Made by a program: the position numbers and the translations under genes. The notes under the pieces were generated by a model. That model saw only the letters and a list, made by a program, of their open reading frames with translations, made no database searches and was not told the DNA's origin. A stretch of 64,000 nt of DNA from assembly GCF_013343235.1 (NCBI RefSeq), contig NZ_CP040094.1, positions 7,187,001 to 7,251,000 of the forward strand, written 5' to 3'. How positions within the stretch are numbered: position 1 is the first letter of the stretch; the number at the start of each line of letters is the position of its first letter. This document shows, piece after piece, positions 30,188-39,503 of this stretch. This DNA is from Nostoc sp. TCL240-02 (GTDB taxonomy: Bacteria; Cyanobacteriota; Cyanobacteriia; Cyanobacteriales; Nostocaceae).

Positions 30188-31636
30188 ATGGCTCCTCCTC
30201 ACCTTACGCTTTCACCAGAGTCATTGGCGAAAGCTTTTCCCTTCCACTTTGCATTTACCCGTAATCGTGAAATTGTACAAACTGGTGATGTCTTGGGGCG
30301 CATTTGCCCTGAGTCATTAATTGGTAAATTGATTGAGCAGCATTTCCAGATTAATCGTCCAAAGATTCTGACTGATTTTGACGCTATTAGTAAACAGCCT
30401 CGTGCCCTATTTATTGTAGAGTTCCTTCATAATGGAATGCAACTCAAAGGTCAAATGATGTATCAACCAGAGGAGGAGGTAATATTTTTTTTAGGTTCTC
30501 CCTGGATTACAGATACAACTAGCTTGGCTCCTTTGGGTATCAAGCTCAAAGACTTTGCGATTCACGACCCAATAGTTGATTTTCTGTTTTTACTGCAAGC
30601 TCAGAACACTGCTTTGACTGATGCCAAAAAGTTAACAGGCGAACTTAAACAACAAAGGGCACAACTGCGGAGTGCGCTGCAAATTAAGGAAAACCTAGCG
30701 GAAATTGCTGAGGCTCAGGCTAAAAGATTGGAAAAATCCCTCCGGGAGCTACAGCAAACTCAAGCCCAATTGGTTCAGGCGGAGAAAATGTCCAGTTTGG
30801 GGCAGTTGGTTTCAGGAGTTGCTCACGAAATTAACAACCCTGTTAACTTTATTTACGGAAATTTAAAATATACAAAAGATTATACACAGTGTTTGCTAAA
30901 GCTTGTACTTCTTTACCAGCAATTTTATGCCAATCCTGTGCCAGAAATTAAAGAATACATTGAGGAAATCGAGTTAGATTTTTTACTAGATGATTTGCCC
31001 AAAATTCTAGATTCGATGCAAGTAGGAGCCGAAAGGATCTCTGAAATTGTCTTGTCTCTGCGGAATTTCTCTCGTCTTGATGAAGCCGGAATGAAAAAGG
31101 TTGATATTCACCACGGACTAGATAGTACCTTGCTGATTTTACAGAATCGGTTTAAGAATAGCGTTGAGCATCCTGAGATCAAAGTAGTTAAAAACTATGG
31201 AAACTTGCCTTTGGTAGATTGTTACGCCGGCCAACTCAATCAAGTGTTCATGAATATTATCAGTAATGCTATTGATGCACTTGAAAGCCATAACGATAAA
31301 CGCGCGATCGCAGAAATTCATGCTAGTGCTAATAAAATTACAATTACTACAGAAATCATTGAAACAAACTGTGTTGTCCGAATTGCTGATAACGGTTCAG
31401 GAATGACAGAAGCAGTTAAGGAACGACTGTTTGATCCATTTTTCACAACTAAGCCTGTGGGTAAGGGTACAGGACTAGGTTTGTCAATTAGCTATCAAAT
31501 TGTAGTTGAAAAACATCGGGGAAGACTGAAATGTGTATCAGAACCCGGGCAGGGTACTGAATTTTGGATTGAAATTCCCCTCTCTATGAACACACAAGCA
31601 GCTGATTGCGTCAAATCGTTGAGTTATGTTTTATGA
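30188..31636 (+). CDS. H-NOX-associated histidine kinase
   Basis: The 482-residue kinase begins with an H-NOX-associated (HNOBA, PAS-like) sensory part (about 5-135; FPFHFAFTRNREIVQTGDVL, then LFIVEFLHNGMQLKGQMMY). A coiled coil follows (about 140-205; KELQQTQAQL-like heptads), then the phosphoacceptor His213 in SGVAHEINNPVNFIYGNL and a HATPase domain with NAIDAL, DNGSGM, and GKGTGLGLSISYQIV (N, G1 and G2 boxes). No membrane helix is present, so it is cytosolic. The HNOBA part is the known docking partner of H-NOX. No response regulator gene is adjacent, so the target is elsewhere. Confidence 0.92.
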   Translation: MAPPHLTLSPESLAKAFPFHFAFTRNREIVQTGDVLGRICPESLIGKLIEQHFQINRPKILTDFDAISKQPRALFIVEFLHNGMQLKGQMMYQPEEEVIFFLGSPWITDTTSLAPLGIKLKDFAIHDPIVDFLFLLQAQNTALTDAKKLTGELKQQRAQLRSALQIKENLAEIAEAQAKRLEKSLRELQQTQAQLVQAEKMSSLGQLVSGVAHEINNPVNFIYGNLKYTKDYTQCLLKLVLLYQQFYANPVPEIKEYIEEIELDFLLDDLPKILDSMQVGAERISEIVLSLRNFSRLDEAGMKKVDIHHGLDSTLLILQNRFKNSVEHPEIKVVKNYGNLPLVDCYAGQLNQVFMNIISNAIDALESHNDKRAIAEIHASANKITITTEIIETNCVVRIADNGSGMTEAVKERLFDPFFTTKPVGKGTGLGLSISYQIVVEKHRGRLKCVSEPGQGTEFWIEIPLSMNTQAADCVKSLSYVL

Positions 31637-31980
31637 ATTATGAGAATTAAGAAATGCTTGCAGTGCGAGAGAAGCACTAACCATTTATTTTTTAACTCTC
31701 TGAATTCTCAATTATTTTTAAAACTACTGCGTTTAATGTATAAAATATTTTTTAGTTTACGTGTAGTGATGCCATCTCTACGGGATGGTAAGCATAGCTT
31801 GTTTCGTCTAAGGGTATGGCATTCATAGCCAACCAAATTTGTCAAAAATATTTAGCTAACAGTGTATTGAAGTTAACAACTCTAAAATTTATAGTTTTAA
31901 AGACTACTTATGAGTTATAAGTTATGATTTATGAGTTTTATTTCTAACTCCTAATTCCTAATTTTTTACCTGTACTGCTC
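31637..31980. other. Gap between the kinase and ftsW
   Basis: A 62-codon frame at 31640-31828 is open but not supported. Repeated words of the TTATGAGTTATAAGTTATG type occur at 31906-31940. The ftsW promoter must be here. Nothing else is seen. Confidence 0.45.
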
Positions 31981-33183
31981 GTGAATCTACACCGCCTCAT
32001 TCCAATTTTTGACAGTTCAGTTTCCAACTGGGCATTAGAAGCGCGGTTGTTGCGCTGGTTAACGTTGATTTGGCTGTTTGTCGGCTTGATAATGCTATTT
32101 TCAGCATCCTATCCCGTTGCTGACGCACGTCAAGGTGATGGATTGTACTACTTTAAGCGTCAACTGCTTTGGGTCTTAGTTTCTTTAATCGGATTTAATA
32201 TTATTGTTAATTTGCCGTTGCAGAAAATTTTGGGAGTATCCCATTGGTTTTTGTTGCTGTTTTTGGCATTAATTTTTGTCACACTGATTCCAGGATTGGG
32301 AAAAAAAGCTTTTGATGCAGCCCGTTGGATTGCGATCGGGCCAATTCCTATTCAACCTTCAGAATTAATTAAACCCTTTTTGGTGCTGCAAAGTGCGCGG
32401 CTTTTTGGTCAGTGGGAACGTATCAGTTGGCGGGTTCGCTTTGCTTGGTTGGGTATTTTCGGTTTGGTACTTTTAGGAATTCTTGCCCAGCCCAACTTAA
32501 GTACAACAGCACTTTGCGGTATGACTATTTGGCTAATTGCTCTCGCGGCTGGCTTACCTTACAAGTACCTAGGAGGAACAGCAATTGGCGGAGTAATGTT
32601 GGCGATACTCAGTATTAGCATAAAAGAGTATCAGCGTAAGCGGGTGATGTCATTCCTCAATCCTTGGGCGGATGCTACCGGAGATGGCTACCAGTTGGTG
32701 CAAAGTCTACTAGCTGTGGGTTCTGGTAGGACTTGGGGAGCCGGGTTTGGGCTTTCTCAACAAAAACTGTTTTATTTACCCATTCAGGATACCGATTTTA
32801 TTTTTGCCGTGTTCGCTGAGGAGTTTGGCTTTGTTGGCAGTATGGTGTTGTTGGCACTTTTAGCTACATTCGCCACTCTCGGATTAATTGTGGCGCTGAA
32901 GGCTAAAAATATAGTACATCGATTAGTAGCGATTGGCGTGACGATTTTGATGATAGGACAATCACTGCTCCATATTGGTGTGGCTACAGGTTCTCTACCA
33001 ACTACAGGCTTACCTTTACCCATGTTTAGTTATGGTGGTAATTCTATGATTGCTAGCTTAATAGCTGCTGGGTTGCTGATTCGGGTAGCACGCGAGAGTA
33101 ATGAAGCTGAGGTAGTACCGTTACGAAAACCCCTGTTTCAAAATGGGCGAAGACATCGGCGTTTTCAGAAAAATAGGAATTGA
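31981..33183 (+). CDS. ftsW: FtsW-type SEDS peptidoglycan polymerase
   Basis: FtsW makes septal glycan chains with its partner PBP. The 400-residue protein has about ten membrane segments, from LTLIWLFVGLIMLFSASYPV on, with the SEDS signatures AARWIAIGPIPIQPSELIK (about 115-135) and the C-terminal PTTGLPLPMFSYGGNSMIA. FFGLSQQK-like and DTDFIFAVFAEEFGFVGS segments match the extracellular loop of the family. The start is a GTG (MNLHRLIPIFDSS). RodA is the alternative, but the extended N-terminus favours FtsW. Confidence 0.88.
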   Translation: MNLHRLIPIFDSSVSNWALEARLLRWLTLIWLFVGLIMLFSASYPVADARQGDGLYYFKRQLLWVLVSLIGFNIIVNLPLQKILGVSHWFLLLFLALIFVTLIPGLGKKAFDAARWIAIGPIPIQPSELIKPFLVLQSARLFGQWERISWRVRFAWLGIFGLVLLGILAQPNLSTTALCGMTIWLIALAAGLPYKYLGGTAIGGVMLAILSISIKEYQRKRVMSFLNPWADATGDGYQLVQSLLAVGSGRTWGAGFGLSQQKLFYLPIQDTDFIFAVFAEEFGFVGSMVLLALLATFATLGLIVALKAKNIVHRLVAIGVTILMIGQSLLHIGVATGSLPTTGLPLPMFSYGGNSMIASLIAAGLLIRVARESNEAEVVPLRKPLFQNGRRHRRFQKNRN

Positions 33184-33234
33184 GCTAGTAGGAAATAGGG
33201 CAGGCAACCTTTCACAGCTTATCGAGAATGTGCC

Positions 33235-33269
33235 TAAGAGCCCCTTACCTTTGAGGTAAAGGGCTCTTA
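33235..33269 (-). terminator. Hairpin between converging genes
   Basis: TAAGAGCCCCTTACCT pairs with AGGTAAAGGGCTCTTA with one mismatch. It lies after ftsW and overlaps the last codons (SPLPQR) and stop of the convergent gene. Confidence 0.75.
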
Positions 33270-35527
33270 AATGAGTTAGGTAGAATTGGGTTAATGCTAG
33301 GTATAGGAGTAGGCACTACTTTTTTGAGGACTGTGATTACAAATCCTTTTTGCTGGGATGGTTGCTTATTAGATATATCATTAACTTGCAGCGTGATTTG
33401 AGGTGGGAAGGCTAGATTAACTGGAAACTGCTTTGAGTCACTTAATGCAACTTCATCGCCGTATGGCAGAAGTTTAACTTGAATATTTTCTTTTTCCCCT
33501 TCTACTCTCCAACTCAGGGTAGCAGTTTTTCCTTCGTCGAGAACCAGATTTGGTTGCTCACTACCGTTGATTGTGAAAAAAACAATCCTAAATGGTTTTG
33601 GTAAAATTTCTATTTTAGATTCAGTCTTTTTAAAACTAGTTTTTTGACTTCCATTAGAAAATGCTTTGATTTGAAAGGCAAACTTTCCTGCTTTATATGC
33701 AGGTATAGGAATATTTGTACATCGTAGCTCTTGATTTTGTTGTGTACATAGCTTTTTGAGCTTAGGGTCTGCAAGATTACCTTGATTAATTTTATAAGCA
33801 ATTGGTTCGCCGTAGGATGTCTCATCATCTGCACTACCACCAATTTGAATTTGTTGCAGCAGTAATGGACGCGCAATAGCCCAACTTAAAAGAATATTTT
33901 GACCTTTTGTATACTGTGGTTTATCTGTTTGAAAATTAACAACTTCAGCAATTGGTTTCTCAGCTATTTCTACTTGGGTTGTTTGGGTTACTAGTTGATT
34001 AGTTCGAGAAAATAATTGTATGCCATTTTGATAAGAGGCTTGTAACTGAAAAGTGTAATTTCCTTTTGTTTTCACTCCAGTTTTCACGTTACTACAAATA
34101 AGGTCTTGTTTTTCTTGTATCTGACAAAGAGGTGTACTTCCCTTACCCAGTGCTTCAGGAATGCCATTGCTAAAGTCATAAATAATAGGCTCAATGGGTT
34201 GGGAACCTTTAGCCGTCAGAACCAACTTTTGCAACTGTTTATAGTGGTGAATTTCCCAGTTCAAAGAAACCTCATCACCTTCAGTAATTTGAGAGTCTTT
34301 CGCACTAAAATTTTCTAATTTCAAAGGATCGGGATTTAAAATTTGCCAAAGGATGAATCCTATTCCTCCTAATAATCCCAAAATTGCCAAAATTAACAGG
34401 AGAAACTGCCACAAAGGACGGGGTTTCCATACCAAGTTGCCTTGAGGCAATGTGTTAGGTAGGGGTAAATTTTTTTGGTCTTTGATGTCGAGTTGAAAGT
34501 TAACCACTAGCCCTGCACCAAACCACGGTTTTCGCCACCAAGGTCTGGGTTTGACCGTCAAGTTGACTACAGCACTTCTATTTGGTAATAATCTTATTTC
34601 AGTCGGATCAAATTTGTAAGTATATAGTTCTTCTTCGTCTCGACTTTTTAAGCTTAATATCAGTTCGCGGACAATATTACCCTGGTTTGCTAGTGATAAT
34701 TCATACTTGCCTAGACTACGGCTAACTTGTCCCAAAATTGTATTAAGTTCTATATCTAAGCGATAATTTGTCGGAATTTGAATGTACACCAAGTCTAGCA
34801 GTACTAAGTCGGGAGAGTTCTCCGAATACAAGCGGATTGTAGGAGAATAGCTTCCTGCGAGTGTATCCCCAGGTGGGTGAAATTTCAACAAGATTTGACC
34901 TTTAGTACCAGGGTTGAGTTCTAGCGCAGTAGCTTCCGACACCAATCCAGAACCCTCGTATCCACTTGCGGGGTAATTAATTGTGAACCAGTCTTCATCT
35001 AAGTCGGAACAACTCAAACGGAACCTATCGACAAGATAAGAGCGATTATCAACTATAACCTCTACTTGCAGAGGCTCACTAGGATTGAAAATTAGCGGCT
35101 TGTTGGGGTTGGTGTTAGGTCTAATGGAAAATGTCGGGTCATTCACCCGAATTTCAGTCTGTTCTTGTAGCAGAACCTTAATTTGGTTTGGGAAGGTTAT
35201 GGGTGTATCTTGAGGATAATGTAGAGGTGAATCTACGACTAATGTATAGTCATAGGTTCCGGGAAGAGTGTTTGCGGCAATTTGAAACTCAAATTTTACT
35301 TCGTCGCTATTCTGTTGGGAAGCTAATGCTAAACTTTCTCTAGGAGAACTAGACCAACCAGTTAAATTTTGAAATACTTCGTCAAAAACAAAATGTAAGT
35401 CAATAACCGCATCTTGGTCTCCTTGATTGATTACAACAACATAGAGTTCAATGGTATCTCCTGGCATTCCAAATTGAATTCCAGGTGGGTTGATAATAAC
35501 TTGCAGTGGATTGAATTTAGCTTGCAT
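33245..35527 (-). CDS. Ig-like beta-sandwich repeat membrane protein
   Basis: The 760-residue product contains Ig/CARDB-like beta-sandwich domains in its first 370 residues (PPGIQFGMPGDTIELYVVVI; AGSYSPTIRLYSENSP; NRSAVVNLTVKPRPWW), of the COG1470 type. A membrane helix follows near 380-400 (FLLLILAILGLLGGIGFILW), then more beta domains (ITEGDEVSLNWEIHHY; GKTATLSWRVEGEKEN). The start at 35527 lies 13 bases after the stop of the WD40 gene, so they form one operon. The protein could act as a scaffold at a membrane; no catalytic motif is seen. Confidence 0.7.
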   Translation of the reverse strand: MQAKFNPLQVIINPPGIQFGMPGDTIELYVVVINQGDQDAVIDLHFVFDEVFQNLTGWSSSPRESLALASQQNSDEVKFEFQIAANTLPGTYDYTLVVDSPLHYPQDTPITFPNQIKVLLQEQTEIRVNDPTFSIRPNTNPNKPLIFNPSEPLQVEVIVDNRSYLVDRFRLSCSDLDEDWFTINYPASGYEGSGLVSEATALELNPGTKGQILLKFHPPGDTLAGSYSPTIRLYSENSPDLVLLDLVYIQIPTNYRLDIELNTILGQVSRSLGKYELSLANQGNIVRELILSLKSRDEEELYTYKFDPTEIRLLPNRSAVVNLTVKPRPWWRKPWFGAGLVVNFQLDIKDQKNLPLPNTLPQGNLVWKPRPLWQFLLLILAILGLLGGIGFILWQILNPDPLKLENFSAKDSQITEGDEVSLNWEIHHYKQLQKLVLTAKGSQPIEPIIYDFSNGIPEALGKGSTPLCQIQEKQDLICSNVKTGVKTKGNYTFQLQASYQNGIQLFSRTNQLVTQTTQVEIAEKPIAEVVNFQTDKPQYTKGQNILLSWAIARPLLLQQIQIGGSADDETSYGEPIAYKINQGNLADPKLKKLCTQQNQELRCTNIPIPAYKAGKFAFQIKAFSNGSQKTSFKKTESKIEILPKPFRIVFFTINGSEQPNLVLDEGKTATLSWRVEGEKENIQVKLLPYGDEVALSDSKQFPVNLAFPPQITLQVNDISNKQPSQQKGFVITVLKKVVPTPIPSINPILPNSFKSPLPQR

Positions 35528-35540
35528 GTCATTGACTCTC

Positions 35541-37775
35541 TTATTTGATGCGGTGTAGTTTGACTTGAAAATCTTCACCACCACTAACAATCATGGTTCC
35601 TTGATTAGTTTTCAAATCGATACTATTGATTTTTTTGGAGCTTTGGTAAATTGTTTTACCTTCTGCTGCCTTTATTTTGTCGAGCTTATGTTCGGGAGTT
35701 AAGTACCAAAGCACTACTCGTCCATCATCGCCACCACTTACTAGCAAACCACCATCATCACTAAATGCTAGACTACGCACAGATGTTTTTGATGCTGGCC
35801 AGCGATCTATTGGCGAACAATTGAGTTCATTAACTTTTTCCTGCGGATTGGGATTTTTGGGAGTTTGGCACTGATTCAAATTCCAAATCGTAATGAATCC
35901 CGCAGAATCGGAGGTTGCTAGGATTTTTTCTGTCGAGTTAGGAACAAAAGCCAATCCCCAAATATAGTCTTCACGCCCAACTAATGGGTCTAGTTTTTCT
36001 AGATTTTGCACTGATAAACTTGGGAATTTTTTATCAGATTGAGTTGGGTTCCACTGCCACAAGATAAAACGCTTAAAGTTTCCGGCAATTACTAGAGTTT
36101 TGGCATCTGGGCTGAGATTTAATGCCCGGACTTGGAAACCTGATAGTTTCAATATACTTTGTACGTCGATAACTTGCGGTTCTGGCAGAAAATCGCTGTT
36201 AGGCGCTGATCTTGACCATACTCTAACTTTACCACTGCCATAGCCACTGAATAAGTTAAGTGAGTTTGAAGTGAAAGCTAAATCAAAGACGCGATCGCCT
36301 TTTGCTTTAGAATCTTTAAGGTCTTGAAGTTCGCTAATCTTTAGACCTGATGGTACATCTCTGAGTTCTATTACACCATTATCAAGACCAACGGCAACAC
36401 GATCATTTTGCAATGGCATGAAGCGTAAGACTTCTACAGCGTCATCGGTAATCGCCATTAGACCTTTGGGCTGTTGCCGTTGATCGCAAGCAACGGGTTG
36501 CCCGGCGTATGTTACTGTGTCATCGGGGTTTAAGCTATCAGCAGCAATTCTCCAAAGTCTTAATGTGCAATCATCTGAGCCACTGACAACAGATAAACCA
36601 ATACCACTAAAACGTACTGAGTTTACAGAACGTGTATGCATTATGTCTCTTGGTTGCAGTACTAATGCTAGAAGTGCAGCTAATAGTGCGATCGCAGCTA
36701 GCTGTAGCCACAGAGGTATAATTGGCAGGGTCTCCACTTCTAATGTCTGCGTGGCAGGGTCTGTACTCCCTAAACGTTGGTCGGATAATTCAGATTTAGC
36801 CTCTAATAAAAGAGTTTTACCGATTCCTACCCAAGGGCGTTTTGTTTTAACATCAAGGATGACCTTACTTGTCTCTCCTAAATGGAGATTGGCATTTTCA
36901 GGAAGCTTTTTGAAAGTACATTTTCGCCAGTCTCTACCCTGTACCTGGACATTAATTTGCTGGTTGAGGTTACTAGCGTTTTTAAATAGTAATTCAAAGG
37001 AAGCTGTATCAGATTTCCAGTCAGGCAACCATGCCGATTTACTAGGAATTTTGAGGTGTTTTTGGGTAATGTTAAAGTCTATAAAACCCACTGGTAAGAC
37101 TTCAATGTTGCCTTCAGCACTGTTTGGATAACCATTATTGCTAACAGCTTCAATAGTAAAAGGGTAATTTTGGCTGGGCGCTTGCACTACAGAAGGAGGT
37201 TGACATTGAAATGTGGCTTCTGCTAATCCACCTGGATCTAGAGATAATCGGCGTTCTGCACTACCTGCTAGCCAAGATGGATCAACGCCTGTAAAACGTA
37301 GCCCCACATCAGTTGGTTGTTGCCCCAAGTTCCGCACCCGTACTGGTATATCTACTGAATTGCGGGGATAAACTTGAAACTCTCGTACAGGCAATTCGAC
37401 ACTTAAGTGTGTTGGTCTGTTATCTCGTTCGATTTTCAGACGTAGTACAAGTCTGCACTGTTGTGCTAATTGCGGCGAAAAAATATTAACCATCAGGTTG
37501 ACAGTACCGACAAATCCTGGAATGGGTGTATTGAATATGAAGACTTGAAATATGGTACTGCTGCCTGGTGGTTTAGCTGCTGCCACCTCTGGTTCGAGTT
37601 GATACCATCGGTATCCAGTGTTCCGGGTTTCTCCGGCTGCGGTAATCTCTACCTGAAAATTGACAAAGCGATCGCTATCATTATTGACAGTTACCTCAAA
37701 TGATACAGGAGTATCACCTGGACGAAAAGTTAGGTTTTGAGTAGAAAGGCTGGCATTAATAACACTTTTTTCCAT
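35541..37775 (-). CDS. Beta-sandwich, membrane helix and WD40 repeat protein
   Basis: The 744-residue product repeats the design of its downstream neighbour: N-terminal beta-sandwich domains (about 1-345), one membrane helix near 355-373 (LWLQLAAIALLAALLALVL) and then WD40-like repeats to the C-terminus. WD blades are seen as HTRSVNSVRFSGIGLSVVSG, IWNLNQCQ, and SVRSLAFSDDGGLLVSGGDD. WD40 propellers bind partner proteins. Two proteins with the same N-terminal design in one operon suggest a membrane-bound complex. The function is unknown. Confidence 0.72.
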   Translation of the reverse strand: MEKSVINASLSTQNLTFRPGDTPVSFEVTVNNDSDRFVNFQVEITAAGETRNTGYRWYQLEPEVAAAKPPGSSTIFQVFIFNTPIPGFVGTVNLMVNIFSPQLAQQCRLVLRLKIERDNRPTHLSVELPVREFQVYPRNSVDIPVRVRNLGQQPTDVGLRFTGVDPSWLAGSAERRLSLDPGGLAEATFQCQPPSVVQAPSQNYPFTIEAVSNNGYPNSAEGNIEVLPVGFIDFNITQKHLKIPSKSAWLPDWKSDTASFELLFKNASNLNQQINVQVQGRDWRKCTFKKLPENANLHLGETSKVILDVKTKRPWVGIGKTLLLEAKSELSDQRLGSTDPATQTLEVETLPIIPLWLQLAAIALLAALLALVLQPRDIMHTRSVNSVRFSGIGLSVVSGSDDCTLRLWRIAADSLNPDDTVTYAGQPVACDQRQQPKGLMAITDDAVEVLRFMPLQNDRVAVGLDNGVIELRDVPSGLKISELQDLKDSKAKGDRVFDLAFTSNSLNLFSGYGSGKVRVWSRSAPNSDFLPEPQVIDVQSILKLSGFQVRALNLSPDAKTLVIAGNFKRFILWQWNPTQSDKKFPSLSVQNLEKLDPLVGREDYIWGLAFVPNSTEKILATSDSAGFITIWNLNQCQTPKNPNPQEKVNELNCSPIDRWPASKTSVRSLAFSDDGGLLVSGGDDGRVVLWYLTPEHKLDKIKAAEGKTIYQSSKKINSIDLKTNQGTMIVSGGEDFQVKLHRIK

Positions 37776-38603
37776 GCTATTATTTATACTATTTTATTAT
37801 TTTCCATAACTAATACTATTAAAAAATTAATATCTGCGAAAAAGTGACAATCGTTTTTTTGGTTTGATTATTCAAATGTATATATTTAATATTGATTGTG
37901 TAATAAATTTCTCAATTGATAAAAGTCATTTTCATAAAAGCTATATAGTATACTCAAATAGAAATTCATCAATTGGATATCTGTCGCAATTCCTAATAAA
38001 GCTTAGATAACCCAACTTTATGGGCGAAAAATTGAGTGTTTTTGAAAAAACCACCACAAAACCTGATTTTTAGTACCCATACCAGATATTTATTTAATAA
38101 CTCAGCAAAAATACATACTTATTATTGCTTTATAAAAGTAGCAACTTGCTATAAATAACTGAATGAGGATCGATAAATACGTAAAATTTTTGGTATAATT
38201 TTAACTATTTGTATAAGTAGCTATTTGGGCAAAACTCCTATATAAAGTATTTGCTTTAGTTATTGATATGTGTCCTCAAGCAAATATCTCTCAATTTTTG
38301 CTTGGAGGAGGCAAAAAAGGATACTAAATAAATCAGAGGCTACAATCTTCTGCTACTAGAAAAAATATAGTTGTATTTATAGATTGGCTTTTAAAGGGAA
38401 ACTCAAACTTCCGAAAAACTAATACTTCATATCAAGTTCTAGTGTACCGTTACAATCCAAATATCTCGGAAAATTTATATTTAATAGCTGGTGATTCTTT
38501 TTTAGAGTCTCTTTCGTTAGCTTTAAACCTTTAGAAGAGATATAATTATTTGTGGGCAAGATACACTAAATTTTTCCTAAAAAAGGTTAAATTCTTGACT
38601 CCA
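37776..38603. other. AT-rich gene-free region, 828 bases
   Basis: No coding frame, repeat or RNA gene that I can support. It must hold the promoter of the WD40 operon at its left end. Confidence 0.6.
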
Positions 38604-39236
38604 TTATCTTATCTTTTCCCTCACCCAAGTGCGAAAGGATTTCAGCAAAGCAATTTCCCCAGATGTTTTACTTTGCTCAATAAATCTGCTTATCTCGCTC
38701 ACTGATACTATAGGAAAGGCAATACTAAACTTACACTCGACATATTGTCCCTCTATCAACTTATAAAACTTTAAATTTTGCCCATCATATCTCCAAAGTT
38801 CAGTTACACCCAACGCTGAATAAATACCCAACTTGTTAACTGAACTGCTGGTAATGTCAATCTCAATTGCTAAGTCAGGCGGCGGGTCTGTTTCTAAATC
38901 TAAAGTTTGCTTACCTCTAATAGCTAGTTCATTCTGGATATAATAACAAGTATCTGGTTCTATTCCCCGCTTTGAGATTTTCCGCTTCAATGTTGTTGAA
39001 CCAGCGCTTATAATTTCAATTCCTAATTCTTCAGCTAAGACTAGAATAAAACGGTCAAATTTAATTTTGGGGTTTTCATGTTCAAAAAGTGGGGTCATAA
39101 TTTCTAAAATACCGCAGTCATAAGCAAAGCGAGAACCTCTATGCTCACCTGTATCTCTCAGCAAAGCTTCAAAAGTTTCCCAGCTAACGTTGTGTAAGAC
39201 TGTTCTTTGTTCCGCAATGTTTGACTTTACAAGCAT
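38604..39236 (-). CDS. Uma2-family (DUF820) putative endonuclease
   Basis: The 210-residue protein has the Uma2/PD-(D/E)xK fold signs: a G-rich front region (YDCGILEIMTPLFEHENPKI), the acidic pair in PDLAIEIDITSSSVNKLGIY (D and E with the typical ExD/N context) and YSALGVTELWRYDGQNLKFY. These proteins are common as many copies in cyanobacteria; their target and role are unclear. It has no toxin or mobile partner beside it. It stands alone between AT-rich gaps. Confidence 0.8.
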   Translation of the reverse strand: MLVKSNIAEQRTVLHNVSWETFEALLRDTGEHRGSRFAYDCGILEIMTPLFEHENPKIKFDRFILVLAEELGIEIISAGSTTLKRKISKRGIEPDTCYYIQNELAIRGKQTLDLETDPPPDLAIEIDITSSSVNKLGIYSALGVTELWRYDGQNLKFYKLIEGQYVECKFSIAFPIVSVSEISRFIEQSKTSGEIALLKSFRTWVREKIR

Positions 39237-39434
39237 ATTACAATACTTTTTCCGTCACGATGTTAGATAAAATCCCGATAATTTTACATATATCATTAAT
39301 ATAATACTGACCCAAGTCTATTTCAAGCACTTGCCCAATCAGCTTGATAAAATTTCAATTAGTTCCAGTCGTGACAATATCATAAATTGTCTGAATGTTA
39401 TTGCCCACATATTCATTAAAATCCAGATAATTAA

Positions 39435-39480
39435 ATTGTGCCAACTATTAGCAAGATATATTGCTGATATTTGGCACAAT
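39435..39480 (-). terminator. Terminator-like hairpin after sufS
   Basis: ATTGTGCCAA and TTGGCACAAT form a 10-bp perfect outer stem and the inner CTATTAGCAA/TTGCTGATA extends it. It starts 24 bases after the sufS stop on the minus strand. Confidence 0.65.
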
Positions 39481-39503
39481 CCCTATCGGAATATTTTGTA
39501 ACT

